DNA of 40,002 bases from Bacteroidaceae bacterium (GTDB taxonomy: Bacteria > Bacteroidota > Bacteroidia > Bacteroidales > Bacteroidaceae): positions 1 through 40,002 of the forward strand of contig JAFRNY010000030.1 of assembly GCA_017429945.1 (NCBI GenBank), given 5' to 3'. Shown piece by piece: positions 29,054-38,352 of this stretch. Each line of letters begins with the position of its first letter. The first letter of the stretch is position 1. The position numbers and the translations under genes were made by a program. The notes below the pieces were generated by a model that had not been told where the DNA came from, searched no databases, and saw only the letters and a program-made list of their open reading frames with translations.

Positions 29054-31795
29054 ATGAAAAGATATATTTTAGCTATCCTCACGCTCGCCTTGGCCGCCGA
29101 CCTCGCGGCGCAAGTCATGGGCACCGTCATCGACTCCAAGACGCGCAAGGCGCTGGAGTACGTCAACGTGTACTACGACGGCAAGAACTACGGCGAGATG
29201 ACCGACGAGGACGGCCGCTTCGTCATAAAAGAAGACTCGGCCTGGCGCGAGCTCACCATCAGCACCATGGGCTACGAGCGACAGGTCATTCACCTCGGGC
29301 CCTTCGGCAAGAACAAGAACATCACCGTGAAGCTCAAGCCCGAAGGCTCAAACCTCAAGGAGGTGACCATCTCTACCAAACGTACACGCTACAGCCGCAA
29401 GAACAACCCCGCCGTGGAGCTCATGCGCAAAGTCATCGCGCACAAGAAGAGCAACGACCTCCACGCCAAGGACTATTTCACCTTCACCACCTACGAGAAG
29501 ATGACCACCTCCGTCAACGAGGTCACCGACAAGATCTTCGAGCTCGAAGAAGGCAAGGCGTGGGCATTCCTCAAGGACCACGTAGAGCGCCACCCAAAGA
29601 CGGGCACACTCATCCTGCCGCTGACCGTCGACGAGCAGCTCTCACACACCTTCTACCGCCACTCGCCCAAGAGCGAGAAAGAACTCATCAAGGCCAAGTC
29701 AAACCGAGGCATAAACGAGCTCATCAACACGGGCGAAATCCTCACCACCATACTCAAGGACTGCTTCACCGACGTCAATATCTACGACGAAGAGTGCCGG
29801 CTGCTGCAGTTCCACATCAAGAGTCCCATAGCCAACTCCGCCATTCAGTTCTACCGCTACTACATCCAGGACACACTCTTCTTCCGCCGCACATCGGCCG
29901 AGGACAAAGCCATACGCGAGTACAACCCCCTCGACTTCTATGTCAGCCGCGACGAGGCACATCGCAGCACAGCGCCACACGACAGCGTAGTAGTGCTCGG
30001 CTTCACGCCCAATAACCAGCAGGACATAGCCTTCAACGGTCTCATCTACATCATGATGGACTCCACCTACCAGGTGAAGACCGCCGAACTGCACTTCCCC
30101 AAACAGTCCAACGTCAACTTCGTCGATGACATACGCATAGACCAGTACTACGAGGACCTGCCCTCGGGCGACCGCGTCTGCGTCAACAATGACATGCTCG
30201 TCAGCCTCAAGGTCACAAACTGGTTCTCGAAGCTGCTCGTGCAGCGCACCGTGCGCAACTTCGACTACACCTTCGAGCCCATACCCCCCAACGTCTTCAA
30301 GCGCATCAAAGGCACCACCTTCACCGAGCCCGACGCCACTATGCACACCGACGACCAGTACTGGGCACAATACCGCAAGGAAGAACTCTCCGAGAGCGAG
30401 AGTCGCATCGGCGGACTACTCAAGAAACTCACCGAGCTCAAATACTTCAAGCCCGTCATGATAGGCGTGAAAGCGCTCATCGAGAACTACGTTGAGACCT
30501 CCGACAGCACGGCCACCAACAAGTTCGACTTCGGACCCATCAACACCACCGTCTCCTTCAACGACTACGACCGCTGGCGCTTCCGCATATCGGGCTTCAC
30601 CACGGCGCACTTCAATCCCCACTGGTTCTTCTCGGGTTATATCGCCTACGGCACACGCTCGCGCAACCTCTATGGCTGGGGCGAAGTCGTCTATTCCTTC
30701 AACCGCAAGGCCTACCTCGCCCGCGAATTCCCGCGCAACAACATCCACTTCTCCTACCGCCGCGACGTCACAACGCCCTTCGACAAGTTCGTGCCCACCG
30801 ACAAGGACAATATGTTCATGGCCTTCCACACCTCAAAAGTCGACCAGTACAACCTCATCCGCGAGTGGAAGGCGATTTGGGACCGCGAATGGTTCAACGG
30901 AGCAAAGATGCAGCTGAAGTACACGCGCACACAGCAGCGACCCGTCGACCAGCTCTTCTACCAGCGCCTCGGCACCGACCCCGCCGTCACAGCCTCTGGC
31001 AACATGCGCGACCTCAGCCTCGAGAACTCCCTGCAGCACCGCGTGCGCGGCATCAACACCTCGGAGTTCTACGCCAACGTCTCCTTCGAGCCCGGCGCCA
31101 CATACATCAACACTAAGCAGCGCCGCGTGAAGATCAACAAAGACGCACCCATCTTCACCGTAAGCCACACACTCGGACTCAAAGACTTCCTCGGCGGCGA
31201 CTACAACTACAACGTCACCGAGGCCGGCATCTACAAGCGATTCTATGTGCCCGCAGGCTGGGGCTACACCGACTTCGACGTCCGCGCCGGCATACAATGG
31301 AACACCGTGCCCTTCCCCCTGCTCATACATCCCGCCGCCAACCAGAGCTTTGTCATCCAGGACAACACCTTCTCGCTCATCAACAACCTCGAGTTCCTCA
31401 ACGACCGCTACGTACAGCTCATGTGGTCGTGGGACATGTGCGGCAAAATCTTCAACCGCGTGCCACTGCTCAAGAAGCTGCACTGGCGTGAGTACATAGG
31501 CATAAACGCGCTCTGGGGAACGCTCACCGACAAGAACAACCCCGCCGCCAACAACTTCACCGACTCCGACCTCTTCTTCTTCCCCGGACACTTCCGTACG
31601 GCCGAAGACGGCACAACATTCTACGAGAACAACACCGTGGTCATGGACAAGCATACGCCATACGTGGAGCTACGAGTAGGCGTGCACAACATCTTCAAGA
31701 TCCTACACGTCGAATACGTCCGCCGACTCACCTACCACAACAACCCCGGCACCCACAAAAACGGTGTTCGCTTTATGTTCAGAGTGTTCTTCTGA
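29054..31795 (+). CDS. DUF5686/carboxypeptidase-like regulatory domain outer-membrane protein
   Basis: 913 residues from the ATG at 29054; an ATG at 29021 overlaps the -7 promoter element and is rejected. Signal peptide about 1-20, ending ALAADLAAQ. A CarboxypepD_reg-like domain follows (about 21-105: VMGTVIDSKTRKALEYVNVY, GEMTDEDGRF, LTISTMGYE), then the long DUF5686 region with NPAVELMRKVI and a C-terminal beta-rich part ending RFMFRVFF, a terminal Phe as in outer-membrane barrels. Function is unknown; such proteins are widespread in Bacteroidetes and not tied to one glycan. It is divergent from the symporter gene across 205 bp, which probably marks the right edge of the xylan locus. Confidence 0.85.
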   Translation: MKRYILAILTLALAADLAAQVMGTVIDSKTRKALEYVNVYYDGKNYGEMTDEDGRFVIKEDSAWRELTISTMGYERQVIHLGPFGKNKNITVKLKPEGSNLKEVTISTKRTRYSRKNNPAVELMRKVIAHKKSNDLHAKDYFTFTTYEKMTTSVNEVTDKIFELEEGKAWAFLKDHVERHPKTGTLILPLTVDEQLSHTFYRHSPKSEKELIKAKSNRGINELINTGEILTTILKDCFTDVNIYDEECRLLQFHIKSPIANSAIQFYRYYIQDTLFFRRTSAEDKAIREYNPLDFYVSRDEAHRSTAPHDSVVVLGFTPNNQQDIAFNGLIYIMMDSTYQVKTAELHFPKQSNVNFVDDIRIDQYYEDLPSGDRVCVNNDMLVSLKVTNWFSKLLVQRTVRNFDYTFEPIPPNVFKRIKGTTFTEPDATMHTDDQYWAQYRKEELSESESRIGGLLKKLTELKYFKPVMIGVKALIENYVETSDSTATNKFDFGPINTTVSFNDYDRWRFRISGFTTAHFNPHWFFSGYIAYGTRSRNLYGWGEVVYSFNRKAYLAREFPRNNIHFSYRRDVTTPFDKFVPTDKDNMFMAFHTSKVDQYNLIREWKAIWDREWFNGAKMQLKYTRTQQRPVDQLFYQRLGTDPAVTASGNMRDLSLENSLQHRVRGINTSEFYANVSFEPGATYINTKQRRVKINKDAPIFTVSHTLGLKDFLGGDYNYNVTEAGIYKRFYVPAGWGYTDFDVRAGIQWNTVPFPLLIHPAANQSFVIQDNTFSLINNLEFLNDRYVQLMWSWDMCGKIFNRVPLLKKLHWREYIGINALWGTLTDKNNPAANNFTDSDLFFFPGHFRTAEDGTTFYENNTVVMDKHTPYVELRVGVHNIFKILHVEYVRRLTYHNNPGTHKNGVRFMFRVFF

Positions 31796-31827
31796 AAAAT
31801 GGCTGACGCCATTATGGATTAGGGATA

Positions 31828-31925
31828 TCATACGGTCATACAGGCGTAAACGACCGGGAATGTTGGGCTATACGACCGGTCGAATCAAAGTAAAACAACT
31901 TGTTTTACTACGATTCGACCTGGTG
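31828..31925. repeat. 22-bp-phased palindrome array with large hairpin, 3' of the DUF5686 gene
   Basis: Cores related to ACCGGT start at 31831 (TACGGT), 31853 (ACCGGG), 31875 (ACCGGT) and 31919 (CCTGGT), all multiples of 22 bp apart. In the slot at +22 from 31875 a different palindrome appears: GTAAAACAACTTGTTTTAC (31890-31908), symmetric around a central C. The outer parts CGAATC and GATTCG pair as well, giving a hairpin from about 31875 to 31924. CTATACGACCGGTCG (31868-31882) is identical to 20181-20195. The rest of the 377-bp gap up to the HIT gene holds the terminator below and about 190 bp in which I see nothing. Confidence 0.75.
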
Positions 31926-32112
31926 AATGTGAGTGAAGGTGAAATTTCACTTTCACTGCATATAAGACGCTGCAGGCCAATGCGTTGCAAGGAAAAGTGA
32001 AGGTGACGGTAAATTTCAACTTTTCTAAAGAAGAGTTCGTCACAAAGGACACGGAAGGGACCGAGGACTTATTCCAGGGCGTGCTGGCAGCTACTATTTA
32101 ATCGCCCACAAA

Positions 32113-32149
32113 AAAGAGGGCACTTCACAGGTTGTGAGGTGTCCTCTTT
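32113..32149. terminator. Bidirectional rho-independent terminator
   Basis: A 17-bp stem with two G-T pairs: AAAGAGGGCACTTCACA pairs with TGTGAGGTGTCCTCTTT around a GGT loop. On the minus strand it is followed by a T run; on the plus strand by CTTTATGG. It lies 23 bp beyond the end of the HIT gene and faces the DUF5686 gene from the other side. Confidence 0.9.
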
Positions 32150-32172
32150 CTTTATGGTGCACAGCGCACGGC

Positions 32173-32565
32173 TCAGAAATTGCTGCGTATAGCGTCGGCC
32201 ACGGCTTGCATTTCCTCTTCCGGGAACTTCAGTTTGGGGTTGGAGAAGAGCATATCGCGCTCGCTCTGCATGGGGATGAGGTGTATGTGGGCGTGGGGCA
32301 CCTCAAGACCGAGCACGGCCTCGCCGACCTTGACGCAGGGGATTACCTTCTTTATGGCGCGGGCCACGCGGGCTGCAAAGACGTGGAGGCGTGCCAGCTC
32401 GTCGTCCTCGAGGTCGAAGATATAGTCGACTTCGCGACGGGGAATGACGAGGGTGTGGCCCTTGGCCATCGGGTTAATATCGAGGAATGCATAGAACTCC
32501 TCATCGGCGGCGCAGCAGTAGCTGGGAATCTCGCCGGCAGCTATCTTACTGAATATTGTTGCCAT
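32173..32565 (-). CDS. HIT family nucleotide hydrolase
   Basis: 130 residues, cytoplasmic, full length for the HIT/HINT group. The catalytic histidine triad is HAHIHLI at 91-97, and the N-terminus (TIFSKIAAGEIPSY) and DINPMAKGHTLVIPRR are characteristic. HINT-type enzymes hydrolyse AMP-linked phosphoramidates; the physiological substrate here is unknown. It lies downstream of greA on the same strand with a 346-bp repeat-filled gap between; these two genes are often neighbours in Bacteroidales. Its 3' end is closed by the terminator at 32113-32149. Confidence 0.93.
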   Translation of the reverse strand: MATIFSKIAAGEIPSYCCAADEEFYAFLDINPMAKGHTLVIPRREVDYIFDLEDDELARLHVFAARVARAIKKVIPCVKVGEAVLGLEVPHAHIHLIPMQSERDMLFSNPKLKFPEEEMQAVADAIRSNF

Positions 32566-32571
32566 AGGTCA

Positions 32572-32620
32572 GTTGAGAGTTGAGAGTTGAAAGTTGAGAG
32601 TTGAAAGTTGAAAGTTGAGA
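32572..32620. repeat. Heptamer tandem repeat (7 units) next to the HIT start
   Basis: Seven exact 7-bp units of GTTGAGA or GTTGAAA begin 7 bp from the HIT start codon, followed by a degraded GTTGGTTGTTGTTGG run. Confidence 0.92.
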
Positions 32621-32654
32621 GTTGGTTGTTGTTGGATGGTTGTTGGCCTCACTC

Positions 32655-32911
32655 CGGAGGGAGAAATCGGGGGAGGGTCTTCACCACTTGATGGTATTCA
32701 CGCCCCTCCCTCTGAAGGGAGAAATCGTGGGTGTGCCTTCACCTCTTGATGGTATTCACGCCCCTCCCTCTGAAGGAAGAAATCGGGGGAGGGTCTTCCC
32801 CTCTTGATGGTATTCACGCCCCTCCCTCTGAAGGGAGAAATCGTGGGTGTGCCTTCACCTCTTGATGGTATTCACGCCCCTCCCTCTGGAGGGAGGGGTC
32901 GGGGGTGGGTC
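32655..32911. repeat. 58-bp tandem repeat with two alternating unit types
   Basis: ATGGTATTCACGCCCCTCCC occurs at 32691, 32749, 32807 and 32865, a period of exactly 58 bp. Each unit carries an inverted repeat, CTCCCTCTGAAGGGAG. Two unit types alternate: one with GGGGGAGGGTCTTC, one with GTGGGTGTGCCTTC, so the higher-order period is 116 bp. The array runs up to the greA stop codon, ending in GGAGGGAGGGGTCGGGGGTG. Confidence 0.92.
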
Positions 32912-33382
32912 CTACTCTTCGTAGCTTATGCCGAGCACTTCGAGGTGGATAAGGCCCTGAGGCACTTGAATCTCTGCGATATCGCCCACCTTCTTGCCGA
33001 GCAGGCCTTGTGCGATGGGCGTCTTCACGCTGATCTTGCCTTCGCGCAGGTTGGCCTCGGTCTCGCTGACGATGGTGTAGGCCATCTTGGCGCCGTTCTT
33101 CACATTCTTTAGTTCTACGCGCGTGAGAATCTGCACGGTGTCGGCGTTGAGCTTACTCGTGTCGATAATCTTGGCGTCGGCGATGGTCATTTTCAACTGG
33201 GTAATTTTCATCTCTAAGAGGCTCTGGGCCTCCTTGGCAGCTTCGTATTCTGCGTTCTCGCTCAGGTCGCCTTTGTCGCGCGCCTCGGCGATGGCAGCTG
33301 AAGCCTTGGGGCGTTCAACAGATTCTAACTGCTGAAGCTCGGCTACGAGCTTGTCGTAGCCCTTCTGGGTCATGTAAGCCAT
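32912..33382 (-). CDS. greA: Transcription elongation factor GreA
   Basis: 156 residues, the normal GreA length. The N-terminal coiled coil starts at YMTQKGYDKLVAELQQLE and carries the acidic loop region (EARDKGDLSENAEYEAAKE) whose acidic residues reach into the RNA polymerase secondary channel to stimulate cleavage of backtracked RNA. The C-terminal FKBP-like domain ends with the expected VGDIAEIQVPQG. Promoter-like sequences lie at 33509-33516 and 33569-33600. Confidence 0.97.
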   Translation of the reverse strand: MAYMTQKGYDKLVAELQQLESVERPKASAAIAEARDKGDLSENAEYEAAKEAQSLLEMKITQLKMTIADAKIIDTSKLNADTVQILTRVELKNVKNGAKMAYTIVSETEANLREGKISVKTPIAQGLLGKKVGDIAEIQVPQGLIHLEVLGISYEE

Positions 33383-33508
33383 TGTATTATGATTTTAATT
33401 ATTTTACTTTGTGAGCAGGCAGCCGGAGCTGCCACGGAAGGTTATTGCCTTGATATTAGGGACGCTGTGGCATTGCCACTGCTTGTGGACGGTAAATGAT
33501 AGTACAGA

Positions 33509-33516
33509 CAAAAGTA
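33509..33516 (-). promoter_or_regulatory. Possible second -7 element upstream of greA
   Basis: The minus strand reads TACTTTTG, a TAnnTTTG match, 127 bp from the greA ATG, with no matching -33 element. Confidence 0.35.
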
Positions 33517-33568
33517 AAAGAGCTCCGCTTTGCTCGCAGAACCCTTCTATTTTTGCTGTTATCGCCGA

Positions 33569-33600
33569 CAAAGGTAAATTCTTTTATTTAATTCGCCAAA
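33569..33600 (-). promoter_or_regulatory. Complete -33/-7 promoter upstream of greA
   Basis: On the minus strand TTTG (33597-33600) and TACCTTTG (33569-33576) are separated by 20 bp, the ideal Bacteroidetes spacing. It implies a leader of roughly 180 nt before greA. I see no known riboswitch in that leader. Confidence 0.7.
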
Positions 33601-33750
33601 CAAAAAGCCGAAAAATAACTCACGAAGAACCTTTTTGGCCTTTTCGCAAACCTTTCGGCCGAAAGAGAGCCATGGTTTAGTGTCACTACGCGGGCTCACG
33701 ACGGGAGCCACGAGCTTTGCAGTTGTTTCCTTTCTGGGCACGCGACAGAA

Positions 33751-33826
33751 AACCCTTAAGGGTTATCGTCTGAACCCTTAAGGGTCTTGGCCATAACCCT
33801 TGGGCTTGTTTCCTGAGGCCTTTGGC
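33751..33826. repeat. 22-bp-phased palindrome array of the AACCCTTAAGGGTT type
   Basis: AACCCTTAAGGGTT, a perfect 14-bp palindrome, is at 33751-33764. AACCCTTAAGGGTC follows at 33773-33786 and a shortened AACCCTTGGG at 33795, each 22 bp from the last. A weaker GCCTTTGGC lies in the next slot. Same spacing as the ACCGGT arrays at 20158 and 31828, with an unrelated core. The array lies between greA and pckA, on the greA side of the terminator at 33846. The 634-bp gap holds the promoters, this array, a terminator and an octamer array, and no gene. Confidence 0.75.
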
Positions 33827-33845
33827 GATGTCAGGTTAAACAAAA

Positions 33846-33882
33846 ATCCCGCCACCAGCTCCGAAGAGGCTGACGGCGGGAT
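33846..33882 (-). terminator. Rho-independent terminator of pckA
   Basis: ATCCCGCC pairs with GGCGGGAT, with inner pairing CAGC/GCTG around a CGAA loop. On the minus strand the stem is followed by TTTTTG. It lies about 135 bp past the pckA stop, so the octamer array between them is transcribed as 3' UTR. Confidence 0.85.
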
Positions 33883-33896
33883 TATTTGTTATATGT

Positions 33897-34016
33897 CAAC
33901 TTGTCAACTCGCCAACTTGTCAACTCGTTAACTTGTAAACTCGTTAACTTGTAAACTCGTTAACTTGTCAACTCGTTAACTTGTCAACTCGTTAACTTGT
34001 CAACTCGTTAACTTGT
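33897..34016. repeat. Octamer tandem repeat (15 units) abutting the pckA stop codon
   Basis: Fifteen exact 8-bp units fill 120 bp. Units ending TTGT and TCGT (or TCGC) alternate strictly (CAACTTGT, CAACTCGT, TAACTTGT, AAACTCGT), giving a 16-bp dimer. The last unit ends at the base next to the pckA stop codon. Confidence 0.95.
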
Positions 34017-35639
34017 TTAGAGCTTCGGTCCTGCAGCTACGAGAGCCTTGCCGGCTTCGTTGCCTTCGTACTTCTTGAAGTTCTTGATGAAGCGTGCGGC
34101 GAGGTCCTTAGCCTTCTCGTCCCACTTGGAGCGATCCTGATAGGTGTCGCGAGGATCGAGGATACCCCATGCCACGCCTTCGAGCTGTGTGGGGATCTCG
34201 AAGTCGAAGTAAGGAATCTTCTTTGTGGGAGCGCTGAGGATGCTACCGTTGAGGATAGCGTCGATGATACCGCGTGTGTCGGGGATGCTGATGCGCTTGC
34301 CTGTGCCGTTCCAGCCCGTGTTGACCAGATAAGCCTTGGCACCGCTCTTCTCCATCTTCTTGACGAGCTCCTCGGCATACTTCGTGGGGTGCAGCTCCAG
34401 GAATGCCTGGCCGAAGCAAGCGCTGAAGGTGGGCGTGGGCTCTGTGATGCCGCGCTCTGTGCCGGCGAGCTTAGCTGTGAAGCCGCTGAGGAAGTAGTAC
34501 TTCGTCTGCTCGGGGGTGAGGATGCTTACGGGAGGCAGCACGCCGAATGCGTCGGCCGAGAGGAAGATGACGTTCTTAGCCTCGGGACCAGCGCTCTTGC
34601 CGTTGACCTTCTTCACGATCTTCTCGATGTGCTCGATGGGGTAGCTTACGCGGGTGTTCTCCGTGACGCTCTTGTCGGCGAAGTCGATCTTGCCGTCCTT
34701 GTCCACGGTGACGTTCTCCAGGAGGGCGTCGCGGCGGATAGCGTTGTAAATGTCGGGTTCGTTCTCCTTCGAGAGATTGATAACCTTAGCGTAGCAGCCG
34801 CCTTCGAGGTTGAACACGCCCTCGTCGTCCCATCCGTGCTCGTCGTCGCCGATGAGCAGGCGCTTCGGGTCTGTGGAGAGGGTGGTCTTACCCGTGCCAG
34901 AGAGGCCGAAGAAGATAGCGGTGTTCTTGCCTTCCATGTCGGTGTTGGCAGAGCAGTGCATCGAAGCGATGCCCTGGAGGGGCAGATAATAGTTCTGCAT
35001 GGAGAACATGCCCTTCTTCATCTCACCGCCGTACCAGGTGTTGATGATGACCTGCTCGCGCGAGGTGGTGTTGAAGGCTACGCAAGTCTCGCTGTTGAGG
35101 CCGAGCTCCTTGTAGTTCTCCACCTTAGCCTTGGATGCGTTGTAAATGACGAAGTTAGGCTCGAAGTTCTCGAGCTCAGCCTCGGTGGGCTGGATGAACA
35201 TATTCTTGATGAAGTGAGCCTGCCAAGCTACCTCGAGGATGAAGCGCACGGCGAGGTGAGTTGCTTCGTTGGCGCCGCAGAAAGCGTCGACGACGTAAAG
35301 CTTCTTGCCAGAGAGCTCCTTCGTAGCGATATCCTTAACCTTGGCCCAGACGTCCTCGCTCATGGGATGGTTGTCATTCTTGTACTCTTCAGTAGTCCAC
35401 CACACCTTGTCGTGGCTCTGAGCATCGTCGACGATGTACTTGTCCTTAGGCGAGCGGCCGGTGAAGATACCAGTCATCACGTTCACAGCGCCGAGCTCAG
35501 TCTCCTGACCGACCTCATAGCCCTCGAGACCAGCCTTGGTCTCCTCTTCGAAAAGGAACTCGTAGGAAGGATTGTAGGCAATCACGGTGCTACCCTTGAT
35601 GCCGTACTTCTCCAGAATAGAAGCATCAAATTTTGCCAT
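34017..35639 (-). CDS. pckA: ATP-dependent phosphoenolpyruvate carboxykinase
   Basis: 540 residues, full length. Substrate-binding [11 protein letters not shown] near the N-terminus, the kinase-1a P-loop [11 protein letters not shown] at about 244-254, and the following LIGDDEHGW mark the ATP-type enzyme. It interconverts oxaloacetate and PEP; in Prevotella and Bacteroides it mainly runs in the carboxylating direction, fixing CO2 on the way to succinate and making ATP. Single-gene transcript by all signs: promoter at 35692-35699, terminator at 33846-33882. Confidence 0.98.
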   Translation of the reverse strand: MAKFDASILEKYGIKGSTVIAYNPSYEFLFEEETKAGLEGYEVGQETELGAVNVMTGIFTGRSPKDKYIVDDAQSHDKVWWTTEEYKNDNHPMSEDVWAKVKDIATKELSGKKLYVVDAFCGANEATHLAVRFILEVAWQAHFIKNMFIQPTEAELENFEPNFVIYNASKAKVENYKELGLNSETCVAFNTTSREQVIINTWYGGEMKKGMFSMQNYYLPLQGIASMHCSANTDMEGKNTAIFFGLSGTGKTTLSTDPKRLLIGDDEHGWDDEGVFNLEGGCYAKVINLSKENEPDIYNAIRRDALLENVTVDKDGKIDFADKSVTENTRVSYPIEHIEKIVKKVNGKSAGPEAKNVIFLSADAFGVLPPVSILTPEQTKYYFLSGFTAKLAGTERGITEPTPTFSACFGQAFLELHPTKYAEELVKKMEKSGAKAYLVNTGWNGTGKRISIPDTRGIIDAILNGSILSAPTKKIPYFDFEIPTQLEGVAWGILDPRDTYQDRSKWDEKAKDLAARFIKNFKKYEGNEAGKALVAAGPKL

Positions 35640-35691
35640 TTCTTTTAATTATTTTAGGGTTAAACTGAATATACAGCACTTAAAAGCGGCA

Positions 35692-35699
35692 CAAAATTA
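35692..35699 (-). promoter_or_regulatory. -7 element for pckA
   Basis: The minus strand reads TAATTTTG, a TAnnTTTG match, 53 bp before the pckA ATG. The -33 position is poor. Confidence 0.5.
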
Positions 35700-35790
35700 G
35701 TTATTTCTGCTGAGGTGACGAAGGGAAACGAATAAAAAATTATAACACTAAACAAACTTTTATATTTTAAACGCACTTTTGTAACGTTTG

Positions 35791-35822
35791 TTTGGCAAAT
35801 CCTGAAAGAGTTACTATCTTTG
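35791..35822 (+). promoter_or_regulatory. Complete -33/-7 promoter for sufC
   Basis: TTTG at 35791-35794 and TATCTTTG at 35815-35822 with a 20-bp spacer, 27 bp before the sufC ATG. It shows that sufC starts its own transcript. Confidence 0.8.
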
Positions 35823-35849
35823 CAGCCGCAATTGACTTTGGAATATACT

Positions 35850-36586
<737 letters not shown>

Positions 36587-36590
<4 letters not shown>

Positions 36591-37780
36591 GTCACATGGA
36601 AGCTACAGCACAATACATAAGACTCTTCGAGAGCGAACGTGAGCGCATCGACGTCGGAGCGCCGGCAGCACTCAACGCGCTGCGCGACAAGGCCGCAGAT
36701 GCCTTCCGCCGCCTGGGATTCCCTTCGAAGCACGTCGAGCGCTACAAATATACCGACGTGGCAGCAGCCTTCGCTCCCGACTATGGGCTCAAGCTTGCGA
36801 CGCAGCCGGCCGAACCGACCGACTTCGAGCTGGTGAGCAAGCTCTACGGCACACTGGCACCGCTCGAGGCCGACGGCATAGCGGCCCTAAACACTATGCT
36901 GGCGCAGGACATCGTGGTGGTGCGCGTGCCGGCTGGCATCAAGAAAGATCACCCCATGCAGATCACCAACAACTGGCGCTCTACCCTACCCCTGATGCAG
37001 AACCGCCGCCTCATGATTGTGGCGGAGGCTGGCGCTGAGGTGCAGGTGATCCTCACCGATAAAGCCGAAGCGGGGCAGGATTACCTCACGACGCAGGTCA
37101 CCGAAATATTCGTGGGCGAGGGCGCACGCGTGGAGTTCTACGACATTGAGGACACTCACGAGCGATGCCACCGTTTCCATCAGACCTTCGCGCAAGTGGC
37201 AACCGGAGGCAGCTTCACGCACGCCGCCTTCACGCTCGCCAGCGGACTAAGCCGCAACCAGACCGACGTCACGCTCGCAGGCGAAGGCGCCACAGCCTCG
37301 CTCCTGGGCAGCGCCATCATGGCCGGCCATCAGCACGTCGACAACAATACGCTCATCGACCATCAGGCGCCGGCCTGCACCAGTCGCGAGCTCTACAAAT
37401 ATGTGGCCGACCAGCAGTCGTCGGGAGCGTTCGCAGGGCGCGTCCTGGTGCGCGAAGATGCAGAAAAGACCGATTCCATCGAGCGAAACGCCAATCTCGT
37501 GTGCACCGAAGAGGCTCGCATGTGGACTCAACCGATGCTCGAGATCTACGCCGACGACGTACAGTGCAGCCACGGCAGCACGGTGGGACAGATCAACGCC
37601 GACGCCCTCTTCTACATGCTCCAGCGAGGGCTCAGCGAAGCCGAGGCACGCATGCTCCTCAAGCAGGCCTTCGCCAGCGAGGTGCTCGACGAGCTGCCCT
37701 TAGAGCCACTGCGTTTACGCCTCGCCGCACTCATCGAAAAGCGCTTCCGCAACTGCGAGAACTGCAAACTCTGCAAATGA
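36587..37780 (+). CDS. sufD: Fe-S cluster assembly protein SufD
   Basis: 397 residues, in the SufD rather than the longer SufB range. N-terminal helical part with FPSKHVERYKYTDV, central beta-helix core, and C-terminal YADDVQCSHGSTVGQINADALFYMLQRG, where the conserved Cys and His of SufD/SufB are visible (split here as YADDVQCSHGSTVG and QINADALFYMLQRG). The end, NCENCKLCK, is cysteine-rich as in other Bacteroidetes homologues. It forms the scaffold with SufB and SufC. ATGA overlap with sufC; an ATG three codons later is an alternative start. Confidence 0.95.
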
Positions 37781-37785
37781 GATTG

Positions 37786-37856
37786 AAGATTGAATAATCC
37801 CCGTCCAGCCCTGGGTTCAGCTGCCGGCGGTCCGTCCGCCGGCCCCCTAATCCCTC
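37786..37856. repeat. GC-rich hairpin element, copy 3 (inverted)
   Basis: ATTGAATAATCC, CCTGGGTTCAG and the perfect hairpin GCCGGCGG-TCCGT-CCGCCGGC (37823-37843) appear in the reverse-complement order of the copies at 22281 and 27285. It separates sufD from ybeY. Confidence 0.8.
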
Positions 37857-37878
37857 ACCAATAAACCCTCCTCCGAAC

Positions 37879-38298
37879 TTGATCTCCTTCCAAACCATAA
37901 ACGTAGAGATGCCGGCCATTGACCAAGAGCTCATTCGCCGGTGGGTAGTAGCGGTAGCCTCGAGCTACGGCCGCACGACGGGCGACGTGGCTTACGTATT
38001 CGTCGACGACGAAGAGATTCTGCGCGTCAACAGGCAGTTCCTCCAGCACGACTACTACACCGATATCATCACCTTTGACGCCGGCACACCGACGCACGTC
38101 GCCGGCGACCTCATCATAAGCCTCGACACCGTTCGCAGCAACGCCGAAGGCCTCGCCGTGCCCTACGAGCGCGAGCTACACCGCGTAATCATACACGGCA
38201 TACTACACCTCTGCGGCCTCAACGACAAAGGTCCCGGCGAGCGCGAGATTATGGAAGCCGCCGAAGACCGCGCGCTGTCTTTGCTGAAAGAGATTTAG
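37879..38298 (+). CDS. ybeY: Endoribonuclease/rRNA maturation factor YbeY, TTG start
   Basis: 139 residues. The frame starts at a TTG at 37879; no in-frame ATG lies close upstream, and the N-terminal words before the first internal ATG (ISFQTINVEMPAI) match what is usual in Bacteroidales YbeY, so TTG is the likely start. Metal-binding motif HGILHLCGLND: the first two His are present and the third ligand position differs from the proteobacterial HGxLHLxGYDH form, as is common in this phylum. HDYYTDIITFD and GDLIISLDTVRSNAE are family hallmarks. It matures 16S rRNA and takes part in ribosome quality control. Confidence 0.93.
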   Translation: MISFQTINVEMPAIDQELIRRWVVAVASSYGRTTGDVAYVFVDDEEILRVNRQFLQHDYYTDIITFDAGTPTHVAGDLIISLDTVRSNAEGLAVPYERELHRVIIHGILHLCGLNDKGPGEREIMEAAEDRALSLLKEI

Positions 38299-38345
38299 CA
38301 ATTTAGATAATTAGAAATCTAGAAAATTAGAAAATTAGAAACGTA
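38298..38345. repeat. Octamer tandem repeat (6 units) after ybeY
   Basis: Six 8-bp units of the form GNAANTTA (GATAATTA, GAAATCTA, GAAAATTA twice, with degraded ends) begin at the last base of the ybeY stop codon and end 8 bp before the next ATG. Confidence 0.8.
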
Positions 38346-38352
38346 AAGCCTT

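Noticed and set aside
32655-32911. CRISPR array
   Set aside because: The 58-bp units are directly joined with no unique spacers, and no cas genes are present.
33897-34016. CRISPR or origin iterons
   Set aside because: Contiguous 8-bp units without spacers, located in a 3' UTR; no dnaA or replication gene nearby.
34389-35648. 419-codon plus-strand frame opposite pckA
   Set aside because: Antisense shadow of a full-length, highly conserved enzyme; caused by codon bias in GC-rich DNA.
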